64,000 nucleotides of DNA from Saccharospirillum alexandrii_A (GCF_043641555.1 NZ_JBHZRJ010000005.1:248001-312000); one strand, 5' to 3'; positions 45,061 through 53,334 are shown, counted from the first letter of the stretch. Notes: generated by a model not told the origin, from the sequence alone. A program made the numbers and translations.

Positions 45061-45160
45061 GGTCGGAAATCGAACCCGGACACTAGCACCTGGTCGTCGC
45101 TGTCCACGGCCACTGCGACCGGGTTGCCGGTTCCTTCGTCAGTGACATACAAAACTTTGG
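45061..45160 (-). pseudogene. fragment of a GC-rich coding sequence
   Basis: Reads in one frame as VLYVTDEGTGNPVAVAVDS then DDQVLVSGFDF, a repeat-like segment resembling delta-60 or NHL-type propeller repeats. It has no start or stop of its own. Confidence 0.35.
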
Positions 45161-45215
45161 CTAACCTAGACAGTCATCTTAAGCAATATAGAGAAGCTAT
45201 TAAGATGGCTTTGTC

Positions 45216-45247
45216 GATAGTCGGCTGTTGTGTGCGTCCTATTAGCC
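45216..45247 (+). repeat. REP-type element
   Basis: GATAGTCGGCTGTT, then GTGTGCGTCCT, then ATTAGCC: one copy of the REP family spread through the island, with GGCT/AGCC stem ends. Confidence 0.65.
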
Positions 45248-45320
45248 TTGACTCTAAATTGGGTGCCCATTTAGCTCTACGATGCAGCATTCACTTAAGC
45301 TGTTTGGTGAAATATCCGGG

Positions 45321-45965
45321 CTAGTATTGCAAGTCGAATAAAGACAACGTCTTTTGCGTTAAGCCTAATAGAATGGTAATGGTGAAAAGTACAATTTGCA
45401 TAACACGACTATCAACAGGAATGAGCCCAAACAACGAGAACCATTGAAAAAATTCTACACTGCCTCCCGTAGACAAGGTGTAAACTAATAGACAGAGATT
45501 AAAGAATGAAAAGAACACCCCAAATCGGCCATTAATATAGCCTAAAGTGATGAAGCAACAGAAAGTTATACCAAAAAATAGTACCACCAGTGCTATTATC
45601 TGAGTTGTTATCAGTATTTCGTTTCTATATAGAATAAAGTACGCCAATGCACCGCCCAACCCGATCTTCCAGAAAATACTTATCAAAAATTGTAGTGAAT
45701 AAGAGAGTGACGGCTTTCTTAGTCGAAGAAATCTGATCGAGTAATGGGCCCCCATTAGCCAAATGGGTGAAAGGACCGCTATCAATAGAAATGAAACTCT
45801 AGATGGACTCACTTCGCCACCTTGATACAAGTTAGCGAACATTAGGGTTAAGCCGACTATGACAAATGCCAAAACATTAAGCTGAACGGACAAATACGCT
45901 GCTCTAGAAATAAAGTGCGGGGGTTCGAAGCTGTGCGGCCCTTTCAATTTCAAGTAATTATTCAT
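45321..45965 (-). CDS. integral membrane protein, unknown
   Basis: 214 residues from an ATG at 45965 with GGAA 7 bases upstream; an upstream ATG at 46028 is possible. Six hydrophobic segments cover most of the chain (ISRAAYLSVQLNVLAFVIVG is the first). No known domain. AT-rich and leftmost of the leftward genes; likely a cassette-type cargo gene, although a clear attC after its stop is missing. Confidence 0.6.
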   Translation of the reverse strand: MNNYLKLKGPHSFEPPHFISRAAYLSVQLNVLAFVIVGLTLMFANLYQGGEVSPSRVSFLLIAVLSPIWLMGAHYSIRFLRLRKPSLSYSLQFLISIFWKIGLGGALAYFILYRNEILITTQIIALVVLFFGITFCCFITLGYINGRFGVFFSFFNLCLLVYTLSTGGSVEFFQWFSLFGLIPVDSRVMQIVLFTITILLGLTQKTLSLFDLQY

Positions 45966-46091
45966 CAAGATTCCAGGCTTTTTGTTTCTTAAGTCGTATA
46001 GTTCAGTTTTGGTCTTCGACCGATGCACTTAGCCTATTTCATTTGTCGAAGCCTACCGGAATGTCTGTGCAGACCATCTTCGTCACCCAAG

Positions 46092-46190
46092 ACACCCACT
46101 GGCGTGTTGCTGAGACACCCAACCCAATTTAATAGATTCAACCTATGGTACTCTATCATCTGATAGCCGACCAATGTGTATGTCCCATTC
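46092..46190 (+). repeat. REP elements replacing part of an attC
   Basis: GACACCC twice (46092 and 46107 regions), then GATAGCCGACCAAT and GTGTATGTCC: a degenerate REPIN. It begins where the R' half of the neighbouring attC should be. Confidence 0.5.
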
Positions 46191-46258
46191 ATGCAGTGTA
46201 GCGAGTCCAGCCAGATGCGCCTTTTGCATTTTGGCGATTGTGCTGGCTTTTGTTAGGC
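46191..46258 (-). repeat. truncated attC-like site
   Basis: Read on the minus strand it starts with GCCTAAC directly after the stop of the 46259 gene. Arms AGCCAGCACAATCGCC and GGCGCATCTGGCTGG fold with unpaired bases, as attC arms do. The closing GTTRRRY is missing and REP sequence follows. Confidence 0.55.
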
Positions 46259-46717
46259 TTAGTTTGCTGACTGCGCTTGCTTAATTCTTTCCTTTGCAGC
46301 TTCAAGCGCACCTTCAGGCCATACATCAACCTGACTATCGTCTTTCATATACTCATCAGTAAATATTTGACTGAACCACACGGGATCATACTCACCTGAC
46401 TCAGATTTAAAGTGTTCTCTGTTTCGATACCACAAATCAAGTATGGCAGTATCGACATTACTTGATAGGTGAAGTTTTTCTTCAATTACTGCGTGCCATT
46501 CCGATGCCTGAGTCCCAAATACTTTTTGAATATTCATGTTCTGAATGGAATCGGATTTCTCTTTGGGCAGAAAGCCTATAACATCTTGGACGTATGCCTC
46601 AAAAAACAGATAAATCGGGTTTTCACCATATCTAGGATGATCTTGGATGCTCACCGTTTCTCCTTTTGCACTAACTGCGGCAAAAAGCATGACCGCTAAA
46701 AGTATTGTTCGATTCAT
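46259..46717 (-). CDS. secreted small protein, unknown (integron cassette)
   Basis: 152 residues with a signal peptide (RTILLAVMLFAAVSA). The mature part is acidic and Trp/Tyr-rich (HPRYGENPIYLFFEAYVQDV, ILDLWYRNREHFKSESGEYD). No family recognised. The ATG lies 5 bp after a GTTAGGC attC core and the stop abuts the next GCCTAAC, so it is a complete cassette with almost no non-coding sequence. It would depend on upstream transcription. Confidence 0.65.
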   Translation of the reverse strand: MNRTILLAVMLFAAVSAKGETVSIQDHPRYGENPIYLFFEAYVQDVIGFLPKEKSDSIQNMNIQKVFGTQASEWHAVIEEKLHLSSNVDTAILDLWYRNREHFKSESGEYDPVWFSQIFTDEYMKDDSQVDVWPEGALEAAKERIKQAQSAN

Positions 46718-46722
46718 GTGAA

Positions 46723-46800
46723 GCCTAACGCAGAGCTTTGCGGCAATTTTGTGGCCGCGAAGCGGTGGAGAAATTGTCCGGTAAGAGCGCCTGGTTATGT
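46723..46800 (-). repeat. attC recombination site
   Basis: 78 bp. On the minus strand ACATAAC ... GTTAGGC, with arms CAGGCGCTCTTACCGG... and ...CCGCAAAGCTCTGCG that pair imperfectly around a GC-rich centre. It lies between the stop at 46810 and the start at 46717, as expected for a cassette attC. Confidence 0.75.
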
Positions 46801-46809
46801 GGTTGCGGA

Positions 46810-47115
46810 CTAGGCTGCATTTAGAAACGCCCCTCCGCTCATGCCGGCTATGAGACACGAAGCAAGGAATACGGTCACGCTCATCGCGCCAAAAAGTGCC
46901 ATTTGCCACTGCCTCATACACAACCAACAGAGCACACCTAAGACTGAGACGAAACAGCTGAGGAGGCCGATTAATACAACCGGAACTTCAAGTGCCACCA
47001 TCGTCCGTACCTCGACAGCTCCAGCTTCGAATAGGTAGAGGTTAAAGAACACCACGCAAAGAAAAACCAGACTTGAGACAACCGTTGCGAGAATAACTAT
47101 GCGGTTTTTATTCAT
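46810..47115 (-). CDS. small integral membrane protein (integron cassette)
   Basis: 101 residues with three hydrophobic segments (IVILATVVSSLVFLCVVFF, VPVVLIGLLSCFVSVLGVL, ALFGAMSVTVFLASCLIAG). No family recognised. Its stop is 9 bp from the attC at 46723-46800. Upstream, where an attC half should lie, an IS5 remnant and a hairpin have inserted. Confidence 0.65.
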   Translation of the reverse strand: MNKNRIVILATVVSSLVFLCVVFFNLYLFEAGAVEVRTMVALEVPVVLIGLLSCFVSVLGVLCWLCMRQWQMALFGAMSVTVFLASCLIAGMSGGAFLNAA

Positions 47116-47123
47116 AGATAATT

Positions 47124-47165
47124 GGGGTCAGATGAAGATTAATGGGAAAACCTTCATCTGACCCC
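47124..47165. repeat. 14-bp inverted repeat at IS5 scar
   Basis: GGGGTCAGATGAAG and CTTCATCTGACCCC, perfect, around a 14-base loop. TTGACCCCAAAATAACC before the RAYT gene resembles one arm, so this may be another REP-type hairpin. Confidence 0.6.
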
Positions 47166-47490
47166 AGTTACGTTTCATAGAGCGCATCCTCCATGGCCTC
47201 ATCGCCAAGTGCATATCACTGTTGCATGCAGTGTATACGAAGCATCGTTTCTAATGGATAAGGGTGTCGTCCATTGCCTGCCTTAGGATAGAATAGTTCA
47301 ACGACTTCAAGGAGTTGAGGCCAAGGCAACAGAGCGTCCATCCGTGATAAAAAGATCTCTTTACGCGTTTTACGACGCTTGTTGGAAAACTCACTATCTG
47401 CAAAAGTAAGTTGATGGCTCATGATGCGTTCTTTTTGAGTTATCATTTGTAGCAGATTATTTCATATTAGGGACTTATTCGCATGTTCCC
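47166..47490 (-). mobile_element. IS5-family insertion sequence remnant
   Basis: The minus strand encodes SHQLTFADSEFSNKRRKTRK and YPKAGNGRHPYPLETMLRIH, the N-terminus of IS5-type transposases (start 47422). The Trp of the expected QWYNL is a TGA stop; homology resumes as DEAMEDALYE and then stops at the hairpin. The inverted repeat GGGAACATGCGAATAAG is kept at 47490-47474, and CTAG beside it fits IS5 target choice. The rest of the element is deleted. Confidence 0.85.
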
Positions 47491-47541
47491 TAGGTAATAA
47501 TCTGCCATAGGTTCAATGGTTTGCAAGGTAAAGAGCTTTCG

Positions 47542-49035
47542 TCATTGCCGTCCCCATTCCTTTCCACCCATTTCTACCAACCGAGACGCGGCTCGTCGAA
47601 AGGAAAAGGCGAGATCATTAGTGGCCGATAATTGTGCCAGTGCCACGCCACTTCGACCCGTCGCCGACCACTCAAATTCTTCACCCTCTTTGGTGCGAAT
47701 CATGGTCGTCGCAAAGGAACTCGAGTTTCCCCCCTTCTCACTGACAAACAACTCTTCATTTCCATCACTGCTTTCAACTTGCGCTTCAAACTCGACAAAT
47801 AATTCATCGAGCGGGACTTTTGCCGCAAGCACCAAGCGGGTGCGAGATTCATAACACACGTCAATGAGGGTCACGAATCGTCGCGCTTCGTCGAGGTGAT
47901 TGGCGTCTAATTGCGGCACCCGGTCCATGATGAGGACCTGAAATCGGTCGCAGAGGGAAATATAATCGGCCGCGCCGAGTGGTTGGTAACATAACTCGGA
48001 AAAGTCAAACCAGGCGCACCGGTCATTCAATCGGGCGACCTGGACGGTGCGACCGAAGGGTACGTGAATGGCCTCGGCCTCAGTTCCGGATGCAGTGCCA
48101 CCAAATATTTCTTTCAATTGCGCCTGCATGTTGTTATCACTATTATTATCGCCGTGAACATCCTTGTTTGACGAAAAATAGGATTGACCATCAGCTCGAG
48201 TTTCGAGTCGATAATCCTTGGCGGAATCCTCCATGGAGATAATGTCGAACGTGTGTTTTAACATGTCTATGAATGGCAAAAAGAGGGATCGGTTAATGCC
48301 TCCCTCATACAAGGCATCGGGGGAGCGATTCGAGGTGGCCACCACCACGACATTCCAATCCAATAATAATAAAAAAAGTCGTTTCAAAATCATGGCATCG
48401 GCAACGTCTGTTACTTGAAATTCATCGAAACAGAGGAGTTGGGCTTCCTGTGCCAATTGCTGCGCAATGATGGGTATCGCATCATCTCGTGGGTGCTTCT
48501 TTTTGTAGACAAAGATTCGATGATGGACGTCTAGCATGAATTCATGAAAGTGGACGCGGCGTTTGTTAATTTTTACGTGTTTGAAGCTGTGGCTGTCATT
48601 ATTACAGCAAGAATCATCAGGAACATTAACCGACGCGTAAAAGAGATCCATTAGAAAGCTCTTGCCGACCCCGACCGGTCCATGAATGTACATGCCTCGC
48701 GGTGGTGGACCAAAAGACCACAAATGGAATTTCTTTCGAAGAAAGGACTGAGCGGATGCCAAGGATCGCGTCAGTAACAGTAACAGCGGACTGCTGCTTG
48801 TAGAGCTGCTCTCTGTCGGTCTGTCGGTGCGCACGGGTACTGGTGTGAGCGAGGTAAGAGACTCGTGCAGGGCATCGAGTTTTGCCGCCAGAGCGACTTG
48901 CGCGTCATCTCGTCGCACCTCCTCAGCATCCACCTTGCGTTCATACGCCGTTGTCACGGGGCCTGTCGGGAGGGACCGCCGAGCAACGCGATGTTGTGCT
49001 GCCATATTCTTCATAACAGTCTTCATCATCAACAT
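47542..49035 (-). CDS. AFG1/LACE1-type AAA+ ATPase, eukaryote-like
   Basis: 497 residues. The N-terminal AFG1 motif TGPVTTAYERKVDAEEVRRD precedes a Ser/Leu-rich linker (76-90). Walker A is GPVGVGKS (119-126), then KRRVHFHEFMLDVHHRIF, Walker B LLCFDEF (200-206), TSNRSPDALYEGGINRS and a C-terminal ASRLVEM. AFG1 is a mitochondrial inner-membrane quality-control ATPase; bacterial homologues (ZapE) are about 350-380 residues. The length, the low-complexity linker, the insert after LMDLFYASVNV, the FDFSELCYQPLGAADYISL block and the C-terminal FSFRRAASRLVEM match eukaryotic proteins better. It is intronless with no obvious bacterial ribosome site. Either a eukaryote-to-bacterium transfer or contaminating sequence. 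Confidence 0.85.
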   Translation of the reverse strand: MLMMKTVMKNMAAQHRVARRSLPTGPVTTAYERKVDAEEVRRDDAQVALAAKLDALHESLTSLTPVPVRTDRPTESSSTSSSPLLLLLTRSLASAQSFLRKKFHLWSFGPPPRGMYIHGPVGVGKSFLMDLFYASVNVPDDSCCNNDSHSFKHVKINKRRVHFHEFMLDVHHRIFVYKKKHPRDDAIPIIAQQLAQEAQLLCFDEFQVTDVADAMILKRLFLLLLDWNVVVVATSNRSPDALYEGGINRSLFLPFIDMLKHTFDIISMEDSAKDYRLETRADGQSYFSSNKDVHGDNNSDNNMQAQLKEIFGGTASGTEAEAIHVPFGRTVQVARLNDRCAWFDFSELCYQPLGAADYISLCDRFQVLIMDRVPQLDANHLDEARRFVTLIDVCYESRTRLVLAAKVPLDELFVEFEAQVESSDGNEELFVSEKGGNSSSFATTMIRTKEGEEFEWSATGRSGVALAQLSATNDLAFSFRRAASRLVEMGGKEWGRQ

Positions 49036-49114
49036 GATGAGTTTATCAACATGGTAAGGAAAGTATGATCAAGTCCGCTTCTTCCCGCTTTTTTCGATTG
49101 TCTCAGGTCTAGGG

Positions 49115-49516
49115 ACTCAGGCAATCTGGACATCCACATTAACACTTGACCCCAAAATAACCATCCAGTAGTTTATACAGCATAATAAAACGGGCCGTCA
49201 GGGTTAGACACTATGCCACGTTCAAGGAAAAGCCAGATCGCCCTGGAGGCGACCCCCTACTACCACTGCACCTCCCGGTGCGTGCGCCGCGCCTTCCTGT
49301 GCGGTCGTGATGAGCACTCAGGCAATCTGGACATCCACATTAACACTTGACCCCAAAATAACCATCCAGTAGTTTATACAGCATAATAAAACGGGCCGTC
49401 AGGGTTAGACACTATGCCACGTTCAAGGAAAAGCCAGATCGCCCTGGAGGCGACCCCCTACTACCACTGCACCTCCCGGTGCGTGCGCCGCGCCTTCCTG
49501 TGCGGTCGTGATGAGC
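49115..49516 (+). repeat. 201-bp tandem duplication of RAYT 5' region
   Basis: Two copies (49115-49315 and 49316-49516) of the same 201-bp unit carrying the upstream leader and first codons of the RAYT. Each unit begins ACTCAGGCAA, which recurs at 49517 inside the intact gene, so a 10-bp microhomology probably caused the duplication. In the first copy the gene (ATG 49213) runs about 40 codons and ends at a stop formed across the join. Confidence 0.9.
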
Positions 49517-50403
49517 ACTCAGGCAACGACTACGAACACCGCCGCGAGTGGATTGAGCAGCGTATGATGGAGCTGGCCAACGTGTATGCGCTCGATATCT
49601 GCGCCTATGCTGTGATGTCCAATCACTACCATGTGGTACTGCACATCAACGCCGAGAAGGCCAAGGCCTGGACGGATAGCCAAGTCATTGAGCGCTGGCA
49701 CACGCTGTATTCCGGAAACTTCCTGACTCAGCAGTATATGGCTGGTAAAGACCTGTACGAAGAACAACTCAAGGCCATAGCGGAACTGGCCGCTGAATGG
49801 CGTGAACGACTAATGTCGATCAGCTGGTTCATGCGAGCCCTTAACGAAGACATCGCCCGCCAGGCCAACGCAGAAGACGGCTGCACCGGACATTTCTGGC
49901 AATCACGCTTCAAATCCCAAGCCTTGCTCGATGAAGAAGCACTGGCAACCTGCCTGGCCTATGTGGACTTGAACCCCATTCGTGCACAGATGGCAGCCAC
50001 ACCTGAAACATCCGAATTTACCTCAGCCAAAGAACGGATAGCTACTGCCCAGGAAGCCCCGGAGTCACCAGAACCACATCAACCAAAAACACTGTTTCCG
50101 TTTGTAGGCTACCCGCGCCAGGACATGCCCGCTGGCCTACCCTTTCGACTGCAAGACTATCTTGAACTGGTAGACTGGACCGGGCGCCAATTACGGGATG
50201 ACAAGCGTGGCAGTATCGACGACAGCATCCCACCCATTCTAGAACGCCTGAACATTGATGCTGAACATTGGATCTACAATACCCAGCACTTTGAAAGCCA
50301 ATTCAAAGGTTTGGTAGGCACTGCTATTTCCATCAAAGCTAAATTTCAACAGTTCGGCTATCAGCGAACCCCAGGGCTTGGGCTGGCAGAGTTGCTAACC
50401 TAA
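49414..50403 (+). CDS. REP-associated tyrosine transposase (RAYT, Y1 HUH family)
   Basis: 329 residues. The HUH motif is HYH at 71-73 in SNHYHVVLH, and the tyrosine candidate is Y183 in LAYVDLNPIR, preceded by FWQSRFKSQALL. The C-terminal part (about 225-329) is a separate domain found again in the 57.5-kb fragment. RAYTs cut single-stranded REP hairpins and are thought to spread REP/REPIN sequences. This is the only apparently intact copy here; decayed relatives lie at 39665, 41233, 50668 and 57450, and REP palindromes surround it. It points against most island genes. Confidence 0.93.
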   Translation: MPRSRKSQIALEATPYYHCTSRCVRRAFLCGRDEHSGNDYEHRREWIEQRMMELANVYALDICAYAVMSNHYHVVLHINAEKAKAWTDSQVIERWHTLYSGNFLTQQYMAGKDLYEEQLKAIAELAAEWRERLMSISWFMRALNEDIARQANAEDGCTGHFWQSRFKSQALLDEEALATCLAYVDLNPIRAQMAATPETSEFTSAKERIATAQEAPESPEPHQPKTLFPFVGYPRQDMPAGLPFRLQDYLELVDWTGRQLRDDKRGSIDDSIPPILERLNIDAEHWIYNTQHFESQFKGLVGTAISIKAKFQQFGYQRTPGLGLAELLT

Positions 50404-50600
50404 CTATTCAATCTAAAGAAAATACGCCGCACAGAGCAACCTGAGGCACTGCTGTGCGCGGTAACCGGCATCTTGGCCGGTTTTCGTGCTGATGAATTAC
50501 TTCAACTGATTTCTTTGCCAAGCTCCACAGATTATTTTCTGCGGACGAGGTATTTTTATGCACTCTTTCTTACTATGCCTGTCCTACTTGTCGGGTGGTC
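50404..50600 (+). repeat. RAYT 3' flank, copy A
   Basis: About 185 bp after the RAYT stop with the hairpin AACCGGC/GGCCGGTT, ending ACTATGCCTGTCC. Closely similar copies at 50778-50953 and 53335-53524; diverged ones near 50990 and 53555. Confidence 0.85.
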
Positions 50601-50604
50601 TATT

Positions 50605-50664
50605 GATAGCCGACTGATGTGCATGTCCTATTAGTCATCCTAAATGTGCCTGTCCTATTAGTCG
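50605..50664 (+). repeat. two REP elements
   Basis: GATAGCCGACTGAT then GTGCATGTCC then TATTAGTC (50605-50636), and TAAATGTGCCTGTCC with TATTAGTC (50641-50664). Confidence 0.75.
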
Positions 50665-50667
50665 CTC

Positions 50668-50953
50668 TTTGAAAGCCAGTTCAAAGGCTTGGTAGGCACC
50701 GCCATTTCCATCAAAGCCAAATTTGAGCAGTTTGGCTATCAGCGAACCCCAGGGCTTGGATTGGCAGAGTTGCTTACCTAACTAAAGAAAATACGCCGCA
50801 CAGGGCAACCTGAGGCACTGCTGTGCGCGGTAACCGGCATTTTGGCCGGTTTTCGTGCAGATGAATTACTTCTACTGATTTCTTTGCCAAGTTCCACAGA
50901 TTAATTTCTGCGGATCAGGTATTTAAAGCACTTTTTCTTACTATGCCTGTCCT
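50668..50953 (+). pseudogene. RAYT C-terminal fragment plus 3' flank, copy B
   Basis: Repeats the last ~37 codons of the RAYT (FKGLVGTAISIKAKFEQFG...) and its 3' flank, with a few substitutions and loss of about 10 bp after the stop. No start codon or HUH domain. Confidence 0.85.
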
Positions 50954-51086
50954 ACTTGCTGTCGGTGTCTAGACAGTGCTGCGCTTTCAATAACTTCTGT
51001 GCCAAATTCCCAAAATAATTTTCTGAAAACGAAGTAGTTCAAGTTCCTTCTACTAACTGTGCATGTCCATTTCGTTTTTTGTTTTT
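50954..51086. repeat. diverged RAYT flank fragments
   Basis: TTCTGTGCCAAATTCC and AGTAGTTCAAGTTCC near 50990-51050 match the diverged flank copy at 53.65-53.7 kb, ending GTGCATGTCC. Confidence 0.5.
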
Positions 51087-52148
51087 TTAGTCCTTGAAAA
51101 ACTCTTCATGAGCTGCCTCTAAGTATGCTGTACTAACGCAGTTCTGCTTTCGATTTTCTATCATATTCACCTGCTCCTTCAATTCATTTAGGTAATCAAT
51201 TACAGATCCGTTTTTGAATCTATAATTACTAAATTCAAAAAAATCGTCATATCTTGATTTAGCAGCACCATCGCCGTCAAGACAGATAACATCAATTGAT
51301 TTCAAATGAGGCGCTTCTATAACTGACGCCTTAAGCAGATACTTGATGTAGGAATCCGCCACAGGTAAGGAGTACCCTACAAATCGAATATGGTTTGCCT
51401 GCCGTAAAATACTAAAGGCATTCTTCCAGATTGGTACTATTGACTCATGAGTTCCTTTCGCCCAAGTTGGTGGCACGATCTCCGCATTACTTAAACATCC
51501 ATGTAACTTGGAAAGGTGTGTTGAATCCCAGGTAGAGTCATATGAGTCCTTATTAAATTTGATCTCACTTTCAGAAATATACTGATCGTTAATAGCTTCA
51601 GCTACATTTTCTAAAACCATGTCGTAATTCAGGCTTAAGACGGAGTATCTTGTTTCAGGTTGAACTTCTTTATTAGCGGTAAAATCAAAGGCTCGCATTG
51701 TAACTATTTTATTGGATTTCCTTCTTTCAAATTTCAGCCCCATCAAACTGGAAACAAAATATCCATACAGCGAAAGAGTTTGGCTCTTACCAAACAGCCA
51801 TTCCTCCCAATTGCCAGGTAGGTTCCCCCCTATACTTGGGTATTCTGGCGTATAGTGCCGAATCACATCTTTGATATAATCAATAAAATCAACATCTAGC
51901 CTACTACCGTCTAAAAATTGGTTCATTTCTATGACTGACAATATCTCCTCTATATTAAAAAGATCTGAGTCATAGTAATTCTTGGTGACAGACAGCCTAT
52001 TTATAACGTTGAATACTTGTTCAAAATGCTTATATTTTTCTACATCAGAAAAGTACAGGTCTTTAGACTTAAAAAGGAAGTTCCCCATTGTTGGAACCCC
52101 TAGTGGAGCAGAGAATCCCGCCCCCACTATGTATACGACTTTATCCAT
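51087..52148 (-). CDS. SIR2-like (NADase-type) protein
   Basis: 353 residues. NAD-binding start YIVGAGFSAPLGVPT (GAGFS at 9-13), SLNYD at 172-176 (N174, D176) and KLHG at 214-217 with H216, the elements of SIR2-like NAD hydrolase domains. A final Rossmann strand VGYSLPVADSYIKYLL follows. Such stand-alone SIR2 proteins are common in anti-phage systems, where NAD depletion aborts infection. No partner gene is adjacent. The ATG at 52148 is preferred over a TTG further up. It sits in the integron-like array between RAYT debris and REP elements. Confidence 0.75.
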   Translation of the reverse strand: MDKVVYIVGAGFSAPLGVPTMGNFLFKSKDLYFSDVEKYKHFEQVFNVINRLSVTKNYYDSDLFNIEEILSVIEMNQFLDGSRLDVDFIDYIKDVIRHYTPEYPSIGGNLPGNWEEWLFGKSQTLSLYGYFVSSLMGLKFERRKSNKIVTMRAFDFTANKEVQPETRYSVLSLNYDMVLENVAEAINDQYISESEIKFNKDSYDSTWDSTHLSKLHGCLSNAEIVPPTWAKGTHESIVPIWKNAFSILRQANHIRFVGYSLPVADSYIKYLLKASVIEAPHLKSIDVICLDGDGAAKSRYDDFFEFSNYRFKNGSVIDYLNELKEQVNMIENRKQNCVSTAYLEAAHEEFFKD

Positions 52149-52424
52149 ACTTTTGGAACCCTTCAGAATACTTAACAACTCAATCGTTATTGTCGCCAGT
52201 CACTTCGTCAACTCGACTTCAAAACTACCACATGAGAGCTAACGTGGACACCACCGAGACCAATAGCTATAAACTATTATTTTCAGCTTTATGATAGTCT
52301 CTTAATGTGCATGTCCTATTAGTCCTGCTGCGGACCAGGAGTCGACTATTGTGCGTGTCCTAGTAGCACACCCCAGATTAGCCTGGCGCTCTGCGTGTCC
52401 TATTAGTCGGTCATTAGTCACCGG
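52149..52424. repeat. REP cluster between SIR2-like and PD-(D/E)XK-like genes
   Basis: GCTAAC followed at once by GTGGACACC (about 52240-52255); a REP unit at 52292-52325 (GATAGTC ... GTGCATGTCC TATTAGTC); two further units with GTGCGTGTCC and GCGTGTCC TATTAGTC up to 52409; GTTAGGA at 52424-52430 overlaps the stop of the next gene. Confidence 0.75.
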
Positions 52425-53132
52425 TTAGGATCTCACTGCATAATGCTTTGAATTCTTAGGGTAAAATACATCACGATTAGGCTTTGCGGTTATTTCCCAA
52501 ACGTATATTTGAAACTGGTTAACCTTACAACCCTCAGGGAAAGGGTTAGTACGCCTTGCATGTATCCGATGAGGAAATGGATGCTCTTGAAACGACGCCA
52601 ATACGTTCTTAACCATTTTTCGCCTATGAACTACACTTCCAGACAAATCCAACTCGAATTTATTGTTCTTTTTATAGTTGAGCAGAGGTTTTCCTGGATC
52701 TAATCCCTTTGGGCCACGAAATGCTTCCGAGGAAAAATAAGCATCTAGAGATCCCTTTTTACCACCAATAATAAAAAAACAGGTTGCGCCATCTGTATGA
52801 GCAATTTGCTCCAATCTAATCAAATCCCAAAGAATACTTTGAACAGAAGGTTTAGTTTTTCCGATCCACTTAGTTTCTACTGCATACCTTACGATTGGAT
52901 AAGGTTCACAGACAACAAAATCTACTGACGGTCGCCTTCCCGGGCCCGACTGCATTGGTGCAAACACTGGATGTTGATACTCAGCTATTACTCGATCAGT
53001 TGTAGTTGATGACAGTATTCTACCTATTGGTTCAATTAAAAATTGTTCGCAAAATAAATCGCTGTTGTTACAAGCGTATTGAAATTGCAACCATGCTCCT
53101 ACGCCTTCAGATAATTTTCTTGAAAGTTCCAT
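52425..53132 (-). CDS. PD-(D/E)XK-like protein, unknown
   Basis: 235 residues. SVDFVVCEPYPIVRYAVETK holds D71, E86 and K88 in the D-x(n)-E-x-K arrangement of PD-(D/E)XK nucleases, on a predicted beta hairpin after an N-terminal helical half. No other domain is recognised. AT-rich, leftward, and its stop overlaps a TCCTAAC half-site, so it is probably a cassette whose attC has been lost to REP insertion. Could be a restriction-like nuclease or a toxin; no methylase is adjacent. Confidence 0.55.
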   Translation of the reverse strand: MELSRKLSEGVGAWLQFQYACNNSDLFCEQFLIEPIGRILSSTTTDRVIAEYQHPVFAPMQSGPGRRPSVDFVVCEPYPIVRYAVETKWIGKTKPSVQSILWDLIRLEQIAHTDGATCFFIIGGKKGSLDAYFSSEAFRGPKGLDPGKPLLNYKKNNKFELDLSGSVVHRRKMVKNVLASFQEHPFPHRIHARRTNPFPEGCKVNQFQIYVWEITAKPNRDVFYPKNSKHYAVRS

Positions 53133-53334
53133 ACTAAACCTATCAGTCTATTAATATTAACTTTTACAAATTAACCGGGATCACCTAGAGCACCGAAACT
53201 AAGGCAAACTTTCTACTTCTTAATTTGCCTATCTTATTAGTCGCTTCAAACATCATGCAGCATGTTTAGAGACTATCAAAAATCCGGTCAAATTTTTCTT
53301 GCTGCCCATTAGGGTGGCTGTCCCAGTGCCCATT

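Larger units (their letters stand above)
44702..45320. other. junction region full of gene scraps
   Basis: 619 bp at the left end of the island. It holds a LuxR-type scrap (44881-45058), a GC-rich coding-like scrap on the minus strand (about 45061-45160) and a REP element at 45216-45247. No intact gene. Confidence 0.6.

Noticed and set aside
47542..49035. Calling the AFG1 gene zapE
   Set aside because: Length, linker and motif context fit eukaryotic AFG1 better than bacterial ZapE, so no bacterial symbol is given.
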